A stretch of 10,420 bases of DNA from Anaerolineales bacterium (GCA_024763295.1 JANTFU010000059.1:1-10420), one strand, 5' to 3'; numbered from the stretch's first letter, positions 1 to 7,919 are shown. The notes: generated by a model not told the origin, from the sequence alone. Program-made: numbers and translations.

Positions 1-342
1 GTCGCGCAGTTGCATGAAGCTGATTGGTTTTAGAAGCACTAAATCGCTGCTGTCGGAAAGGCTTTCGGCAAGAATTGGATCGGCGGTGGCAAGCAGTACG
101 GGAACGGAAGCAAGCCGTTCGTCCGCGCGAATCGTGGTAAGGATTTCGTCACCGGAAACTTTTGGGAGGTGTAAATCCAGAATGACGAGTTGCGGAATCA
201 CTTCTGCCAATCTTTTGAGTGCTTCTGCACCGTTGCCGATTACTTCGGTGGTAAAGCCTGCCATTTTGATGGCTTGGCTGAAGATATCCTGCTGGGCGGG
301 GTCGTCTTCAATAATTAGGGCTAATTTTTGGGGATCGCTCAT
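1..342 (-). CDS. Response regulator receiver domain protein (3' end beyond window)
   Basis: This gene encodes the receiver (REC) domain of a two-component response regulator, a cytoplasmic protein that takes a phosphoryl group from a partner histidine kinase. The 114 visible residues give the standard fold. The acidic pair E11-D12-D13 follows strand 1 (LALIIEDD), and the phospho-acceptor is D56 in LVILDLHLPKVSG. The switch Thr is T86 (LLATAD), and the conserved Lys-Pro pair is K105-P106. All catalytic residues are present. The C-terminal part lies beyond base 1, so it cannot be said whether this is a single-domain regulator or carries an output domain. The start at 342-340 is chosen because it directly follows the kinase stop codon and has a good Shine-Dalgarno. 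Position and spacing make it the likely phosphorylation partner of the kinase encoded just upstream, which has no receiver domain itself. The pairing is inferred. Confidence 0.93.
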   Translation of the reverse strand, partial: MSDPQKLALIIEDDPAQQDIFSQAIKMAGFTTEVIGNGAEALKRLAEVIPQLVILDLHLPKVSGDEILTTIRADERLASVPVLLATADPILAESLSDSSDLVLLKPISFMQLRD

Positions 343-3300
343 TTATTTCTCCTTAATTTCGATTAGCGGCAAAACGACCGTGAAGGTACTCCCTTTGCCT
401 AATTCGCTTTCGAGACTGATTTCACCGTCCATCAATCTTACCAAATGCTGCACGATGGATAAGCCCAAACCGGAGCCGGTATGTTCTTCACGCTGAATAC
501 TACCATCGACTTGACGGAAGGATTCAAAGATGTATTTTTGTGCTTCTTTGGGAATGCCTTTGCCGGTATCACTGACGGCGATATGCCACTCTTTTTCGTT
601 GCGGCGCTTCATCTCGATGCTGATTTTGCCTTTGTCGGGTGTAAATTTGATGGCGTTTGAAACGAGGTTGTGTAAGATTTGTCCAAGCCAGTAGGCATCG
701 CCTTCGATCTGCTTCGGCAGGCTTTCATCAATATAGGTTTCAACTGTTAAGCCTTTAGAGCGTGCAAAGGATAGTTCGCCGCCCATCGTGTTGACAAGTC
801 TTTCTGGGTTGAAGGGTGCTTTGTTGAGCACGATTTTGCCGGTGTCGATTTGTGCCTGACTAAGCAGATTATTGACGAAGTCGAGCAGGCGTTGAGCGCT
901 GGATGAGATAGCGCGCATAGCGCCATCTTGTTCTTTGTTAAGCGGTTCGAAGACCCCGCTTTGCAGCATTTCGGTGTAGCCGAGTATGGCACCGAGCGGG
1001 GTGCGCATGTCATGGCTAACATTGGCGAGCAGTTGGGTTTTCATGTCGCTGGCGACGAGGGCTTCTTCGTGGGCGAGGGCGAGCGCTTGTTCGAGTTCTT
1101 TGCGGGCGGTAATGTCTTCTTTGAGTTCAACGATATGCACGAGATTGCCGTCTTCGTCCAGTACCGGCGAAATTACGGCTGCTTCCCAGTAGAGTGAGCC
1201 GTCTTTACGCCGGTTGACCATTTCGCCCCTCCAAATATTGCCGCTCTGAATGGTCTGTGTGAGATTATGATAAAAAGCAGGTTCATGTTGATTGGAACGC
1301 AGCAAATGACTAACCTCTTTGCCGATCACCTCTTCGAGTGTGTAATCGGTAATCGCAGTAAATGCAGGATTGATGAATTCGATAGAGCCTGCGGGATCGG
1401 TGATGACGATGCCGGTTGCGGCTTGTTCAACCGCCTTCGAGAGCGTGCTCAGGCGGTCTTGCGTCTCTTTGAATTGCGTGATGTCTTCTTTGACCGCAAC
1501 ATAGTGGGTGATCTCTCCGGCTGGGTCTTTAACCGGTGTAATAATCTGCGATTCCCAGTAGAGAGAACCGTCTTTACGGCGATTGATTAATTCTCCATGC
1601 CAACTATTACCTTGTTGGATCGTATCCCAAAGTTCTTCGTAGAAGCTTTCTGCGTGCATACCGGATTTTAGAATATTGGGAGTTTGACCGAGTAATTCGC
1701 TTTCTGTATAGCCGGTGATGTGTGCTGCCGCCGGGTTTGCAAATTCGATCACGCTTTTGGTATTGGTGACAATAATGCCGCTGGCTGTTTGTTCGACCGC
1801 ATTGGAGAGTTTTCGCAGTTCGCGTTCTACTGCACGGCGGCGTTCAATTTCCTGTTGGGCTTGTTCATAGTTTTGGGCATTATTGATGGCAACCGCAGCA
1901 TTGTTGGCAATATGCTGGCAAAGATTAATCTCGTCTGTGGTGAAGTCGCGCGCTAGGCGGCTTTCCCAAATTTCGATGAAGGCGATTGTCTCCCCCAGCC
2001 ACTGGATGGGAATATGCAAGGTCGATTTTACGCCGCGGTTGCGCAAATATTCTTCGTATTTTGGAGCAACCGCTGTTTCGCCAAGTTGGGTAATGACATG
2101 CTGATTTGTTTTAATTTTGGCAATGAAGCCCGGGTCTTGATCTTCATATTCTTGCCCTAACGATGAAACCCGTTCGCGCTCGCTTGCCTGTGGGCTAAAG
2201 TATTCTGCTGCCACCTTGCCAACATGCGTCGTTGCATCCCAGCGCCAGAGATAGGTGCTGGTGCAATCCAGCACTTCGCTAATTTCTTGGGTAATCTGCT
2301 GCAAAACGGTATTAATATCGAGCGAGGAGGTAATCGCTTCAAGGGCTTTACGCACGGCGATTTGTTCTGTCAGCAAGCGCTTTGCGCGGCGCTCGGCTTC
2401 TTTGCGGGCACTAATGTCGAGCGAATACTCGATCATCTGAATCACGTTGCCCTCGGAATCGTAAAGCGGATAGCCGTGTACTTCAACATCATAAGTCGTG
2501 CCGTCTTCACGGTAATGCTTATGTTCAATGGTAAAGGGTTTTTTGTGAGTAACGACGTGCTGGATGGGGCAGGGATGATTTTCACCGCTGCATGGTGCAT
2601 CAAGGCGATGTGTCATGCCGTAGCAAGTTCTTGATTCGGCAATCCCTGAGCGTTTTGCCGCCTCATTCGCCATGACAATCGAGTAATCCTGAACGTCTAA
2701 AACATAGAAGGGCGCAGCGATGCCCTCCATAATTGCTTGTAGAAATTCGTTTTGTTGGGAGATGCGTTTTTCAGCTTCTTTAAGTTTGGAAATATCGTCC
2801 TTGACGGCGACGTAGTGGCGGATTTTGCCCGTATCGTCCGGGATTGGGGAGATGGAGACTGTTTCCCAGTAGAGTTCGCCGTTTTTCTTTTTGTTCACTA
2901 ACTCGCCTTGCCAGATTTCACCATTGGTGAGCGTTTTCCACATTTGGGCATAAAATTCATCAGAATGTTTGCCTGATTTCAAGATGCGTGGATTTTCTCC
3001 AAGCGCTTCAGCACTGCTGTAGCCGGTATTTCGCTCAAAGGAGGGATTCACATATTCGATGCTGCCATTTTTATCGGTAATCACAATACTGCTGGCTGAG
3101 GCTTCTACCGCGGAGGCAAGTTGACGGGCGGACGCTTCGGCGGCACGCTGTTCCGTCACATCGTCTACGGAGATGTTCACATATTCCCAGCTTTCTTCGT
3201 AGCCCGGTCGAATTGAAAAACGTACCACGACATTCTTTTTGTTGCCTTTGAGGGTTTTATGGGTGGTTTCGATGGGGTATTCGTTTTCTCCCTCCCATAA

Positions 3301-5634
3301 GGCGATCACGCCATCGCGCAGAGCAATCATCGAATCTGGGCTAATGGCAAGCCGGAAACCTGCGAGCATTTTGGGAATATCATCGGCTTCGTAAAGCTCT
3401 ATAGCTTTTAAGTTGGCATCCAGCATACGCACGGAACTGCCAGCGCCTTGCATACTTTGGGGATTCTTGAGGATATAGTCTTTTACATCCCCATATTCTT
3501 TTGCAAAAGCATCTAGGCGATTTTTTATTGCAGAGAAATCCGCTTCAAAAAGAGCAACCGGTGATGTCAGGAAAAGGTCCCGGAGACGGGTTTCAGCTTG
3601 TTTACGCTCTGTGATATCTACGGCTGAAAGGATGATTCTGCTCCAATCGGTTTCATGCCCCGTACCAACCGCAACATCGACAAGGGCATCAATATCTTTT
3701 CCCTGAAATGAGCGCAACGGCGTTTCGATGGCAGGAAAATCACCATCCCGCCAGAGAGTGTACATGCCTTTGGCAAGCGCTTGCAGGGTATCGCCGGTAT
3801 TGACAACATTCAGCCACTCTTTTCTGACGTGATCTTCTCTAGCAGGTTCGAAAATCTCCAAGGAGGTTTGATTGAAATCGCTCAGTTCGATTTCGAGAGC
3901 GGCTTGCTTCAAAAGAGGCATGTAGTTTTCGATCTCATCCAGATTGAGATTCTCGCCCACTTGATCGAATATTTTTTTGACGGAAGAAAAATCTAATTCC
4001 CATAAGGCAACAGGAGAGTTGAGAAAGATGTCCCTGTAGCGTGCCTGATTGATTCTTATCTGTTCTTCTGCTCGTTTATTTTGGAATATAGCCCCAAGTT
4101 GGATGACTACGATAGAAATCAGATCAATCATATACTGATCTTTCGCACGGACTTTCTGCATGTAAAAAGCCATGACGGCAATGACCATATCCCCATCCTT
4201 AACAGGAACAGCAAAGGCTGCGTTCAGATTTGCTTCCAATGCAAGGTGCAAACGAGGCGAGGCAGCACTTTCTAGCGCTGAAACATCGGGCTGCCACTCA
4301 GGCTCGCCGGAACTCCAGACGCGACCGGAAAGCCCTTCTCCGCGTGCAAAAGTATATGCCTGCCTCTCGGCATCGACCTTTTTAAGTGTTTCAATATTTT
4401 CACCTCTGAAACAACTAATATTTGCGTTTTCCAATCGGTCTGTTTTTTCATTCGGAAGAAAGGCATCTGCAAAAGTCGAATCAGCGTGCTCAGCAATGAT
4501 CTCCAAAGCTGTTTTCAGGGCAGACTTAAAATCCTGTGCCTGATTAACTTCTTGTGTAACGCGAAGAATTAATTTTGTCGCTTGTTCCTGTTTGACGCGT
4601 TCGGTGATATCGTGCCAGAACATTAGACGCCCGGTGACGCGATCATGTTTATCCTTTAATACCGAGACGCGCACGTCGAAACTGCGCATTTCTCCATTTT
4701 CGGTCGGCAGGGTGATCTCCACATGCTGGGCATCCCCGGCGCTATCCCTGCCAAGTTTTTCCTCCAACTCAGGATGGTCAACCATGATCTCATCCATGGG
4801 GTTGCCTATCAGCGTCGCTGCGGGCTGGTTGACAATCTTTTGCGCTTCGGGGTTGATGTCCACAACTCTGTTTTTATGATCGAGAACGATCAAGCCCTCT
4901 TGCATTTCGTTGATGATCTTGTCTTTGGCAATCGGGACAATATCGAAAAATTGATGGCGGAAAAGACTCCAGGCGATGATCAAGCCCCCAATGGAAAAGG
5001 TAAGCGGGGCTGGGTTGAGGTGATTTGGTGTTTTGCCCATCACATAGAATAATGTTGCCACCCAATTGACTCCCATAAAAAGCAGGAGAGCGATGATCTG
5101 TCGACGGATCACTTGATTCGCTCGGGAATATCTTGCAATCAGCAAAATCATCCCGGTGACGAGCAGAGCATTGCCATAGAAGATATTCACCCACCACCCA
5201 ATGCCCAGATCAAAGTCCAGAATATACAAAGATGAGTTTGGATTGATGCGCGGGTTTGCCCAGATCAATTCATGGAATTCATTTGTGGCAGCAAGAATAA
5301 ATATGATGACGGGAATAATATAGGCGAGAATGATATAACGAGCCGTTGCCAGTTTTTCTCTGCCTGTATAGAGAAAAACCAGAAAGAGCCACATTACACT
5401 GAGATTGAGCGAACCAATGTACTGGAACTTGGACCATAAGAGAACTTCAGGCAGCGAGGTGCTGAGTATCTCCAAGCCATAAAAAAATGAGAAGATAAAG
5501 GCGAAGACCATCAGCCCGGAGAACCATCTGGCGCCGCGCGCGGGGTATCGGCTCCATGACCAGATGGCAAGAGGCGCGATAATAAAAAGGGAGATGACGA
5601 CGGGGATGATGTACGGGGAGTAATGAAGACTCAT
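343..5634 (-). CDS. Giant membrane sensor histidine kinase: 7TM, seven PAS, two GAF, HisKA, HATPase
   Basis: This is a 1763-residue inner-membrane sensor kinase. Residues 1-226 hold about seven hydrophobic helices and match the histidine-kinase N-terminal 7TM family, running into the typical junction FFDIVPIAKDKIINEM. Then follow PAS (234-350), GAF (350-525), two long PAS-like units each starting with a DxFLxSPVALxExDFS-type motif (531-680 and 682-830), PAS (838-955), a Cys-bearing PAS (960-1085), GAF (1090-1260), and two PAS (1273-1392 and 1395-1512). The dimerisation and phosphotransfer region has the H-box VSHDMRTP with phospho-acceptor H1541. The ATPase domain has N-box N1656 and N1660, G1 DTGKGI (1689-1694), the F-box-like stretch FESFRQ, and G2 GSGLGL (1720-1725). 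All kinase motifs are intact, so activity is expected. There is no receiver or HPt domain. The start ATG overlaps the upstream stop codon as ATGA. No Shine-Dalgarno is visible there, so translation is probably coupled. The signal is unknown; the many PAS and GAF domains suggest several cytoplasmic inputs. Confidence 0.95.
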   Translation of the reverse strand: MSLHYSPYIIPVVISLFIIAPLAIWSWSRYPARGARWFSGLMVFAFIFSFFYGLEILSTSLPEVLLWSKFQYIGSLNLSVMWLFLVFLYTGREKLATARYIILAYIIPVIIFILAATNEFHELIWANPRINPNSSLYILDFDLGIGWWVNIFYGNALLVTGMILLIARYSRANQVIRRQIIALLLFMGVNWVATLFYVMGKTPNHLNPAPLTFSIGGLIIAWSLFRHQFFDIVPIAKDKIINEMQEGLIVLDHKNRVVDINPEAQKIVNQPAATLIGNPMDEIMVDHPELEEKLGRDSAGDAQHVEITLPTENGEMRSFDVRVSVLKDKHDRVTGRLMFWHDITERVKQEQATKLILRVTQEVNQAQDFKSALKTALEIIAEHADSTFADAFLPNEKTDRLENANISCFRGENIETLKKVDAERQAYTFARGEGLSGRVWSSGEPEWQPDVSALESAASPRLHLALEANLNAAFAVPVKDGDMVIAVMAFYMQKVRAKDQYMIDLISIVVIQLGAIFQNKRAEEQIRINQARYRDIFLNSPVALWELDFSSVKKIFDQVGENLNLDEIENYMPLLKQAALEIELSDFNQTSLEIFEPAREDHVRKEWLNVVNTGDTLQALAKGMYTLWRDGDFPAIETPLRSFQGKDIDALVDVAVGTGHETDWSRIILSAVDITERKQAETRLRDLFLTSPVALFEADFSAIKNRLDAFAKEYGDVKDYILKNPQSMQGAGSSVRMLDANLKAIELYEADDIPKMLAGFRLAISPDSMIALRDGVIALWEGENEYPIETTHKTLKGNKKNVVVRFSIRPGYEESWEYVNISVDDVTEQRAAEASARQLASAVEASASSIVITDKNGSIEYVNPSFERNTGYSSAEALGENPRILKSGKHSDEFYAQMWKTLTNGEIWQGELVNKKKNGELYWETVSISPIPDDTGKIRHYVAVKDDISKLKEAEKRISQQNEFLQAIMEGIAAPFYVLDVQDYSIVMANEAAKRSGIAESRTCYGMTHRLDAPCSGENHPCPIQHVVTHKKPFTIEHKHYREDGTTYDVEVHGYPLYDSEGNVIQMIEYSLDISARKEAERRAKRLLTEQIAVRKALEAITSSLDINTVLQQITQEISEVLDCTSTYLWRWDATTHVGKVAAEYFSPQASERERVSSLGQEYEDQDPGFIAKIKTNQHVITQLGETAVAPKYEEYLRNRGVKSTLHIPIQWLGETIAFIEIWESRLARDFTTDEINLCQHIANNAAVAINNAQNYEQAQQEIERRRAVERELRKLSNAVEQTASGIIVTNTKSVIEFANPAAAHITGYTESELLGQTPNILKSGMHAESFYEELWDTIQQGNSWHGELINRRKDGSLYWESQIITPVKDPAGEITHYVAVKEDITQFKETQDRLSTLSKAVEQAATGIVITDPAGSIEFINPAFTAITDYTLEEVIGKEVSHLLRSNQHEPAFYHNLTQTIQSGNIWRGEMVNRRKDGSLYWEAAVISPVLDEDGNLVHIVELKEDITARKELEQALALAHEEALVASDMKTQLLANVSHDMRTPLGAILGYTEMLQSGVFEPLNKEQDGAMRAISSSAQRLLDFVNNLLSQAQIDTGKIVLNKAPFNPERLVNTMGGELSFARSKGLTVETYIDESLPKQIEGDAYWLGQILHNLVSNAIKFTPDKGKISIEMKRRNEKEWHIAVSDTGKGIPKEAQKYIFESFRQVDGSIQREEHTGSGLGLSIVQHLVRLMDGEISLESELGKGSTFTVVLPLIEIKEK
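349..354 (-). promoter_or_regulatory. Shine-Dalgarno of the response regulator, inside the kinase gene
   Basis: On the minus strand AAGGAG lies 6 bases before the regulator ATG. It is formed by the penultimate two sense codons of the kinase (Lys-Glu of the terminal KEK). The kinase TAA directly abuts the ATG, so the site fixes the start and suggests coupled translation at a controlled ratio. Confidence 0.8.
5631..5634 (-). other. ATGA stop/start overlap between PAP2 and kinase genes
   Basis: The kinase ATG (5634-5632) and the PAP2 TGA (5633-5631) share bases. The 20 bases before this ATG on the minus strand contain no purine-rich Shine-Dalgarno, so ribosomes ending the PAP2 reading frame probably re-initiate here. 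This supports one operon and helps choose the kinase start. Confidence 0.85.
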
Positions 5635-6245
5635 GGTTCAGGGTTTAGTGGAGGATGCTTTTTCTCTGCATACCAGAGTCCATAACGATAGCCTGCCCAC
5701 GCCAGGAGCGTTCCGCCGAGCAGGTCTGCGGTATAGTGTTGACCAGTAAAAAGAGTCGAAAGCAGGACAATCACGGTTATCCCAATCCATAGCCAGCGTT
5801 TTTCTGGATACCACTTTGACCAAAATAAGGCAATAAGGACGCTAGTGTAGGTATGCCCACTCGGAAAGACGTTGTAGGAGCGATCCTGGCTATAGATGAA
5901 GCGGATTAAATCCACTGTCCAGCCATTTCCTGTGACTTGGGGGCGTTCGAGATAAGTGGGATAGAAGATGTAAATGAGATAGCTGGAGAGAATGACTGCA
6001 AGCGTAGCAGCGACAAAGGCACGGAAAAGTTGGCCATCCATTTTCCAGGCTGCCCAAATAAAGCTGCCAAACCACCAAAGTAGACTAAGCAAGTAGGGTA
6101 CCGCCCAAACTGACCAGAGGGGAATGTGAGCGTCCCAGGGGAATTGAAGGATGCCCCCACCTTTTACCAGCTTGTTGATGGGAAAATATAAAAATTGTGC
6201 TGCCAATAGCAGCGCAAAGAAAAATAGACGTTGTTTTTTGGACAT
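5631..6245 (-). CDS. PAP2-family membrane phosphatase
   Basis: This is a 204-residue integral membrane protein of the PAP2 (phosphatidic acid phosphatase type 2) superfamily, with about six hydrophobic segments. These enzymes remove phosphate from lipid phosphates or diphosphates, such as phosphatidate or undecaprenyl diphosphate. Visible motifs are FYPTYLERP (R101-P102, motif 1), FPSGH (P128-H131, motif 2) and STLFTGQHYTADLLGG (S163, nucleophile-type H170, D174, motif 3). The Lys of classical motif 1 (Phe94 here) and the Arg of the classical motif 3 S-R pair (Thr164 here) are absent. This pattern fits the PAP2 branch that resembles inositol-phosphorylceramide synthases and carries YPT-x-x-x-RP and ST-LFT-x-QH motifs, so it is probably a subfamily trait and not decay. 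The gene is first in a three-gene operon with a giant kinase and a response regulator. The ATG at 6245 has only a weak Shine-Dalgarno. The substrate is unknown. Confidence 0.9.
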   Translation of the reverse strand: MSKKQRLFFFALLLAAQFLYFPINKLVKGGGILQFPWDAHIPLWSVWAVPYLLSLLWWFGSFIWAAWKMDGQLFRAFVAATLAVILSSYLIYIFYPTYLERPQVTGNGWTVDLIRFIYSQDRSYNVFPSGHTYTSVLIALFWSKWYPEKRWLWIGITVIVLLSTLFTGQHYTADLLGGTLLAWAGYRYGLWYAEKKHPPLNPEP

Positions 6246-6280
6246 GGAATGGATTCTTTTATTATGGGCGAGAAAAGTTT

Positions 6281-6286
6281 ATCATA
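6281..6286 (-). promoter_or_regulatory. Possible -10 box for the PAP2-kinase-regulator operon
   Basis: TATGAT on the minus strand lies about 35 bases before the PAP2 ATG and matches five of six consensus bases. At 17-base spacing the -35 position reads TATTAT, which is a poor match. The call therefore rests on the -10 box and on its place in a divergent intergenic region. Confidence 0.35.
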
Positions 6287-6290
6287 CCTA

Positions 6291-6323
6291 ACTTGAAACT
6301 TCCATAATAAAATCGTTTCATGT
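6291..6323. promoter_or_regulatory. Dyad (operator-like) between divergent promoters
   Basis: ACTTGAAAC (6291-6299) is the inverted match of GTTTCATGT (6315-6323) in eight of nine positions, separated by 15 bases. Half-site centres are about 24 bp apart, or roughly two helical turns. The dyad lies just upstream of the aspA -35 position and over the predicted -35 zone of the opposite operon, where a dimeric regulator could touch both. The binding protein is unknown. Confidence 0.35.
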
Positions 6324-6332
6324 AATGCGCTA

Positions 6333-6361
6333 TTGCTGACTAATCTGTTGCCAACTATAAT
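6333..6361 (+). promoter_or_regulatory. aspA promoter (sigma-70 type)
   Basis: TTGCTG (6333-6338) and a perfect TATAAT (6356-6361) are separated by 17 bases. The -35 box matches only its TTG half. Transcription would begin near 6368, leaving a leader of about 31 bases before the ATG at 6399. This also argues against any translation start upstream of 6368. Confidence 0.6.
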
Positions 6362-6384
6362 CGCCCTACTTTTCCAAAATTCAC

Positions 6385-6390
6385 AAAGGA
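6385..6390 (+). promoter_or_regulatory. aspA Shine-Dalgarno
   Basis: AAAGGA lies 8 bases before the ATG at 6399. It decides the start against the in-frame TTG at 6333, which would lie inside the predicted promoter and would add 22 residues not seen in the family. Confidence 0.75.
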
Positions 6391-6398
6391 TACTCTTT

Positions 6399-7802
6399 AT
6401 GACAACTCAAAGCTCCACCATACGAACCGAACACGACCTACTTGGCGAACGCGAAGTTCCAGCAGATGCCTATTACGGAATCCACACCCTGCGCGCGATT
6501 GAAAACTTCCCTATCTCCGGGACGCAGATTAAAGCGTACCCCGAACTAGTGAAAGGCTTGGCTGCCGTTAAAAAGGCTTCTGCGCTGGCAAATCACCAGT
6601 TCGGTTTACTCGCCGAAGAAAAAAAGGATGCGATTGTCCGCGCTTGTGACGATGTAATGGCAGGCGAACTGCACGAATATTTTGTTGTCGATATTATTCA
6701 GGGCGGTGCCGGCACCTCTACGAATATGAACGCCAACGAAGTCATCGCCAACCGCGCCCTCGAATACCTCGGCAAGCCCTTTGGCGATTACAAATCCCTG
6801 CATCCGCTTGAAGACGTGAATATGAGCCAGAGCACCAACGATGTCTATCCCACCGCCATCAAAATCGCCCTGCACTCGAAGATTGATCTACTCGTCGAGG
6901 CGATGGGCGTCTTGCAAGCAGCTTTTGAACAAAAAGCCGCTGAGTTTGCCGATATTTTGAAAATGGGGCGCACCCAATTGCAAGATGCCGTCCCGATGAC
7001 ACTTGGACAGGAGTTCAACGCCTTTGCGGTGATGCTCAGTGAAGATCGCGAACGTCTGCGCGAAGCCTCCAAGCTGATTCAGGAAATAAATTTGGGCGCA
7101 ACCGCAATCGGAACGGGCATCAATACGCCGAAAGGTTATCCCACCGTCGTGTGTGATTATTTATCAGAGATTACGGGAATTTCGTTGCAAACGGCGGGTA
7201 ATCTGGTCGAAGCCACACAGGATGCGGGCGCTTTTGTTCAACTTTCGGGCGTGCTCAAGCGTGTAGCCGTGAAACTCTCGAAAACCTGCAACGATTTGCG
7301 CTTGCTCTCTTCTGGTCCGCGTGCGGGCTTGAACGAGATTAACCTACCGCCTGTACAAGCCGGCTCGAGCATTATGCCCGGCAAGGTCAACCCCGTCATC
7401 CCCGAAGTGGTCAACCAGATTGCCTTTGAAGTGATCGGCAACGACATAACCGTCTCGTTTGCTGCCGAAGCGGGGCAGCTCCAGTTGAACGCCTTTGAGC
7501 CAATTATTGTGCGCAACCTTTTCAACAGTCTCGTCTTTTTGCGGCAGGGCTGTTTGACACTCGCGGAACGCTGCGTGGTTGGCATCACCGCTAATCGTGA
7601 GTTGCTGCGAGCGATGATCAATAACTCGATTGGGATTGTGACCGCACTTAATCCGTATATTGGCTACGAAAATGCCTCCGCCGTGGCAACAGAAGCGCAT
7701 CAAACAGGGCGCGGTGTGACTGAGATCGTGCTGGAAAAGGGACTATTGAGCAAGGCAGAGCTGGATGAGATTTTGAAGCCAGAAAATTTGATTGGAGAGT
7801 AG
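6399..7802 (+). CDS. aspA: Aspartate ammonia-lyase (aspartase)
   Basis: The enzyme catalyses the reversible conversion of L-aspartate to fumarate and ammonia in the cytoplasm, linking amino-acid nitrogen to the C4 dicarboxylate pool. The 467-residue length is normal for bacterial aspartases. The N-terminus reads EHDLLGEREVPADAYYG, as in known AspA proteins. Substrate-binding regions are GGAGTSTNMN (102-111), MSQSTND (142-148) and GRTQLQDAVP (190-199). Gln193 sits where class II fumarases usually have His, which favours aspartase over fumarase. The superfamily signature GSSIMPGKVNP spans 322-332, with the presumed catalytic base Ser323 in the mobile loop. The gene is monocistronic, with its own promoter and terminator, and divergent from the kinase operon. 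No truncation or frameshift is seen. A fumarase or other superfamily member is unlikely. Confidence 0.96.
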   Translation: MTTQSSTIRTEHDLLGEREVPADAYYGIHTLRAIENFPISGTQIKAYPELVKGLAAVKKASALANHQFGLLAEEKKDAIVRACDDVMAGELHEYFVVDIIQGGAGTSTNMNANEVIANRALEYLGKPFGDYKSLHPLEDVNMSQSTNDVYPTAIKIALHSKIDLLVEAMGVLQAAFEQKAAEFADILKMGRTQLQDAVPMTLGQEFNAFAVMLSEDRERLREASKLIQEINLGATAIGTGINTPKGYPTVVCDYLSEITGISLQTAGNLVEATQDAGAFVQLSGVLKRVAVKLSKTCNDLRLLSSGPRAGLNEINLPPVQAGSSIMPGKVNPVIPEVVNQIAFEVIGNDITVSFAAEAGQLQLNAFEPIIVRNLFNSLVFLRQGCLTLAERCVVGITANRELLRAMINNSIGIVTALNPYIGYENASAVATEAHQTGRGVTEIVLEKGLLSKAELDEILKPENLIGE

Positions 7803-7812
7803 GCTTAAACGC

Positions 7813-7848
7813 AAAAAACCGAGTGTCTCAAAGGCGCTCGGTTTTTTT
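7813..7848. terminator. Bidirectional rho-independent terminator after aspA
   Basis: Stem 7819-7826 pairs with 7834-7841 (CCGAGTGT with GCGCTCGG, two G-T wobbles) around a 7-base loop. It is flanked by six A on the left and seven T on the right. It starts about 10 bases after the aspA stop. The A and T flanks allow it to work on both strands, so it may also stop transcripts coming leftward from the lipoprotein genes. Confidence 0.9.
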
Positions 7849-7919
7849 GTACTCCCTACGTCATTGCGAAGCTCGTCTTTTTTGTGTTTACGCTCTTTGC
7901 GCTGTAAAATTCACTTAAA

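Noticed and set aside
14..496. Plus-strand reading frame of 160 codons
   Set aside because: It lies antisense to the response regulator and the kinase ATPase domain, both of which have unmistakable motifs. Its Ser-rich translation matches nothing.
2224..2634. Plus-strand 136-codon frame inside the kinase gene
   Set aside because: It is a shadow of the kinase GAF/PAS coding frame, with no start signals and no recognisable domain.
5631..6245. PAP2 gene as a decayed pseudogene because motif residues differ
   Set aside because: The reading frame is complete, His131, His170 and Asp174 are present, and the variant motif matches a known PAP2 branch.
6333..6398. Longer aspartase start at TTG 6333, adding 22 residues
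   Set aside because: The extension covers the predicted -35 and -10 boxes and is absent from the family. The ATG at 6399 has a good Shine-Dalgarno.
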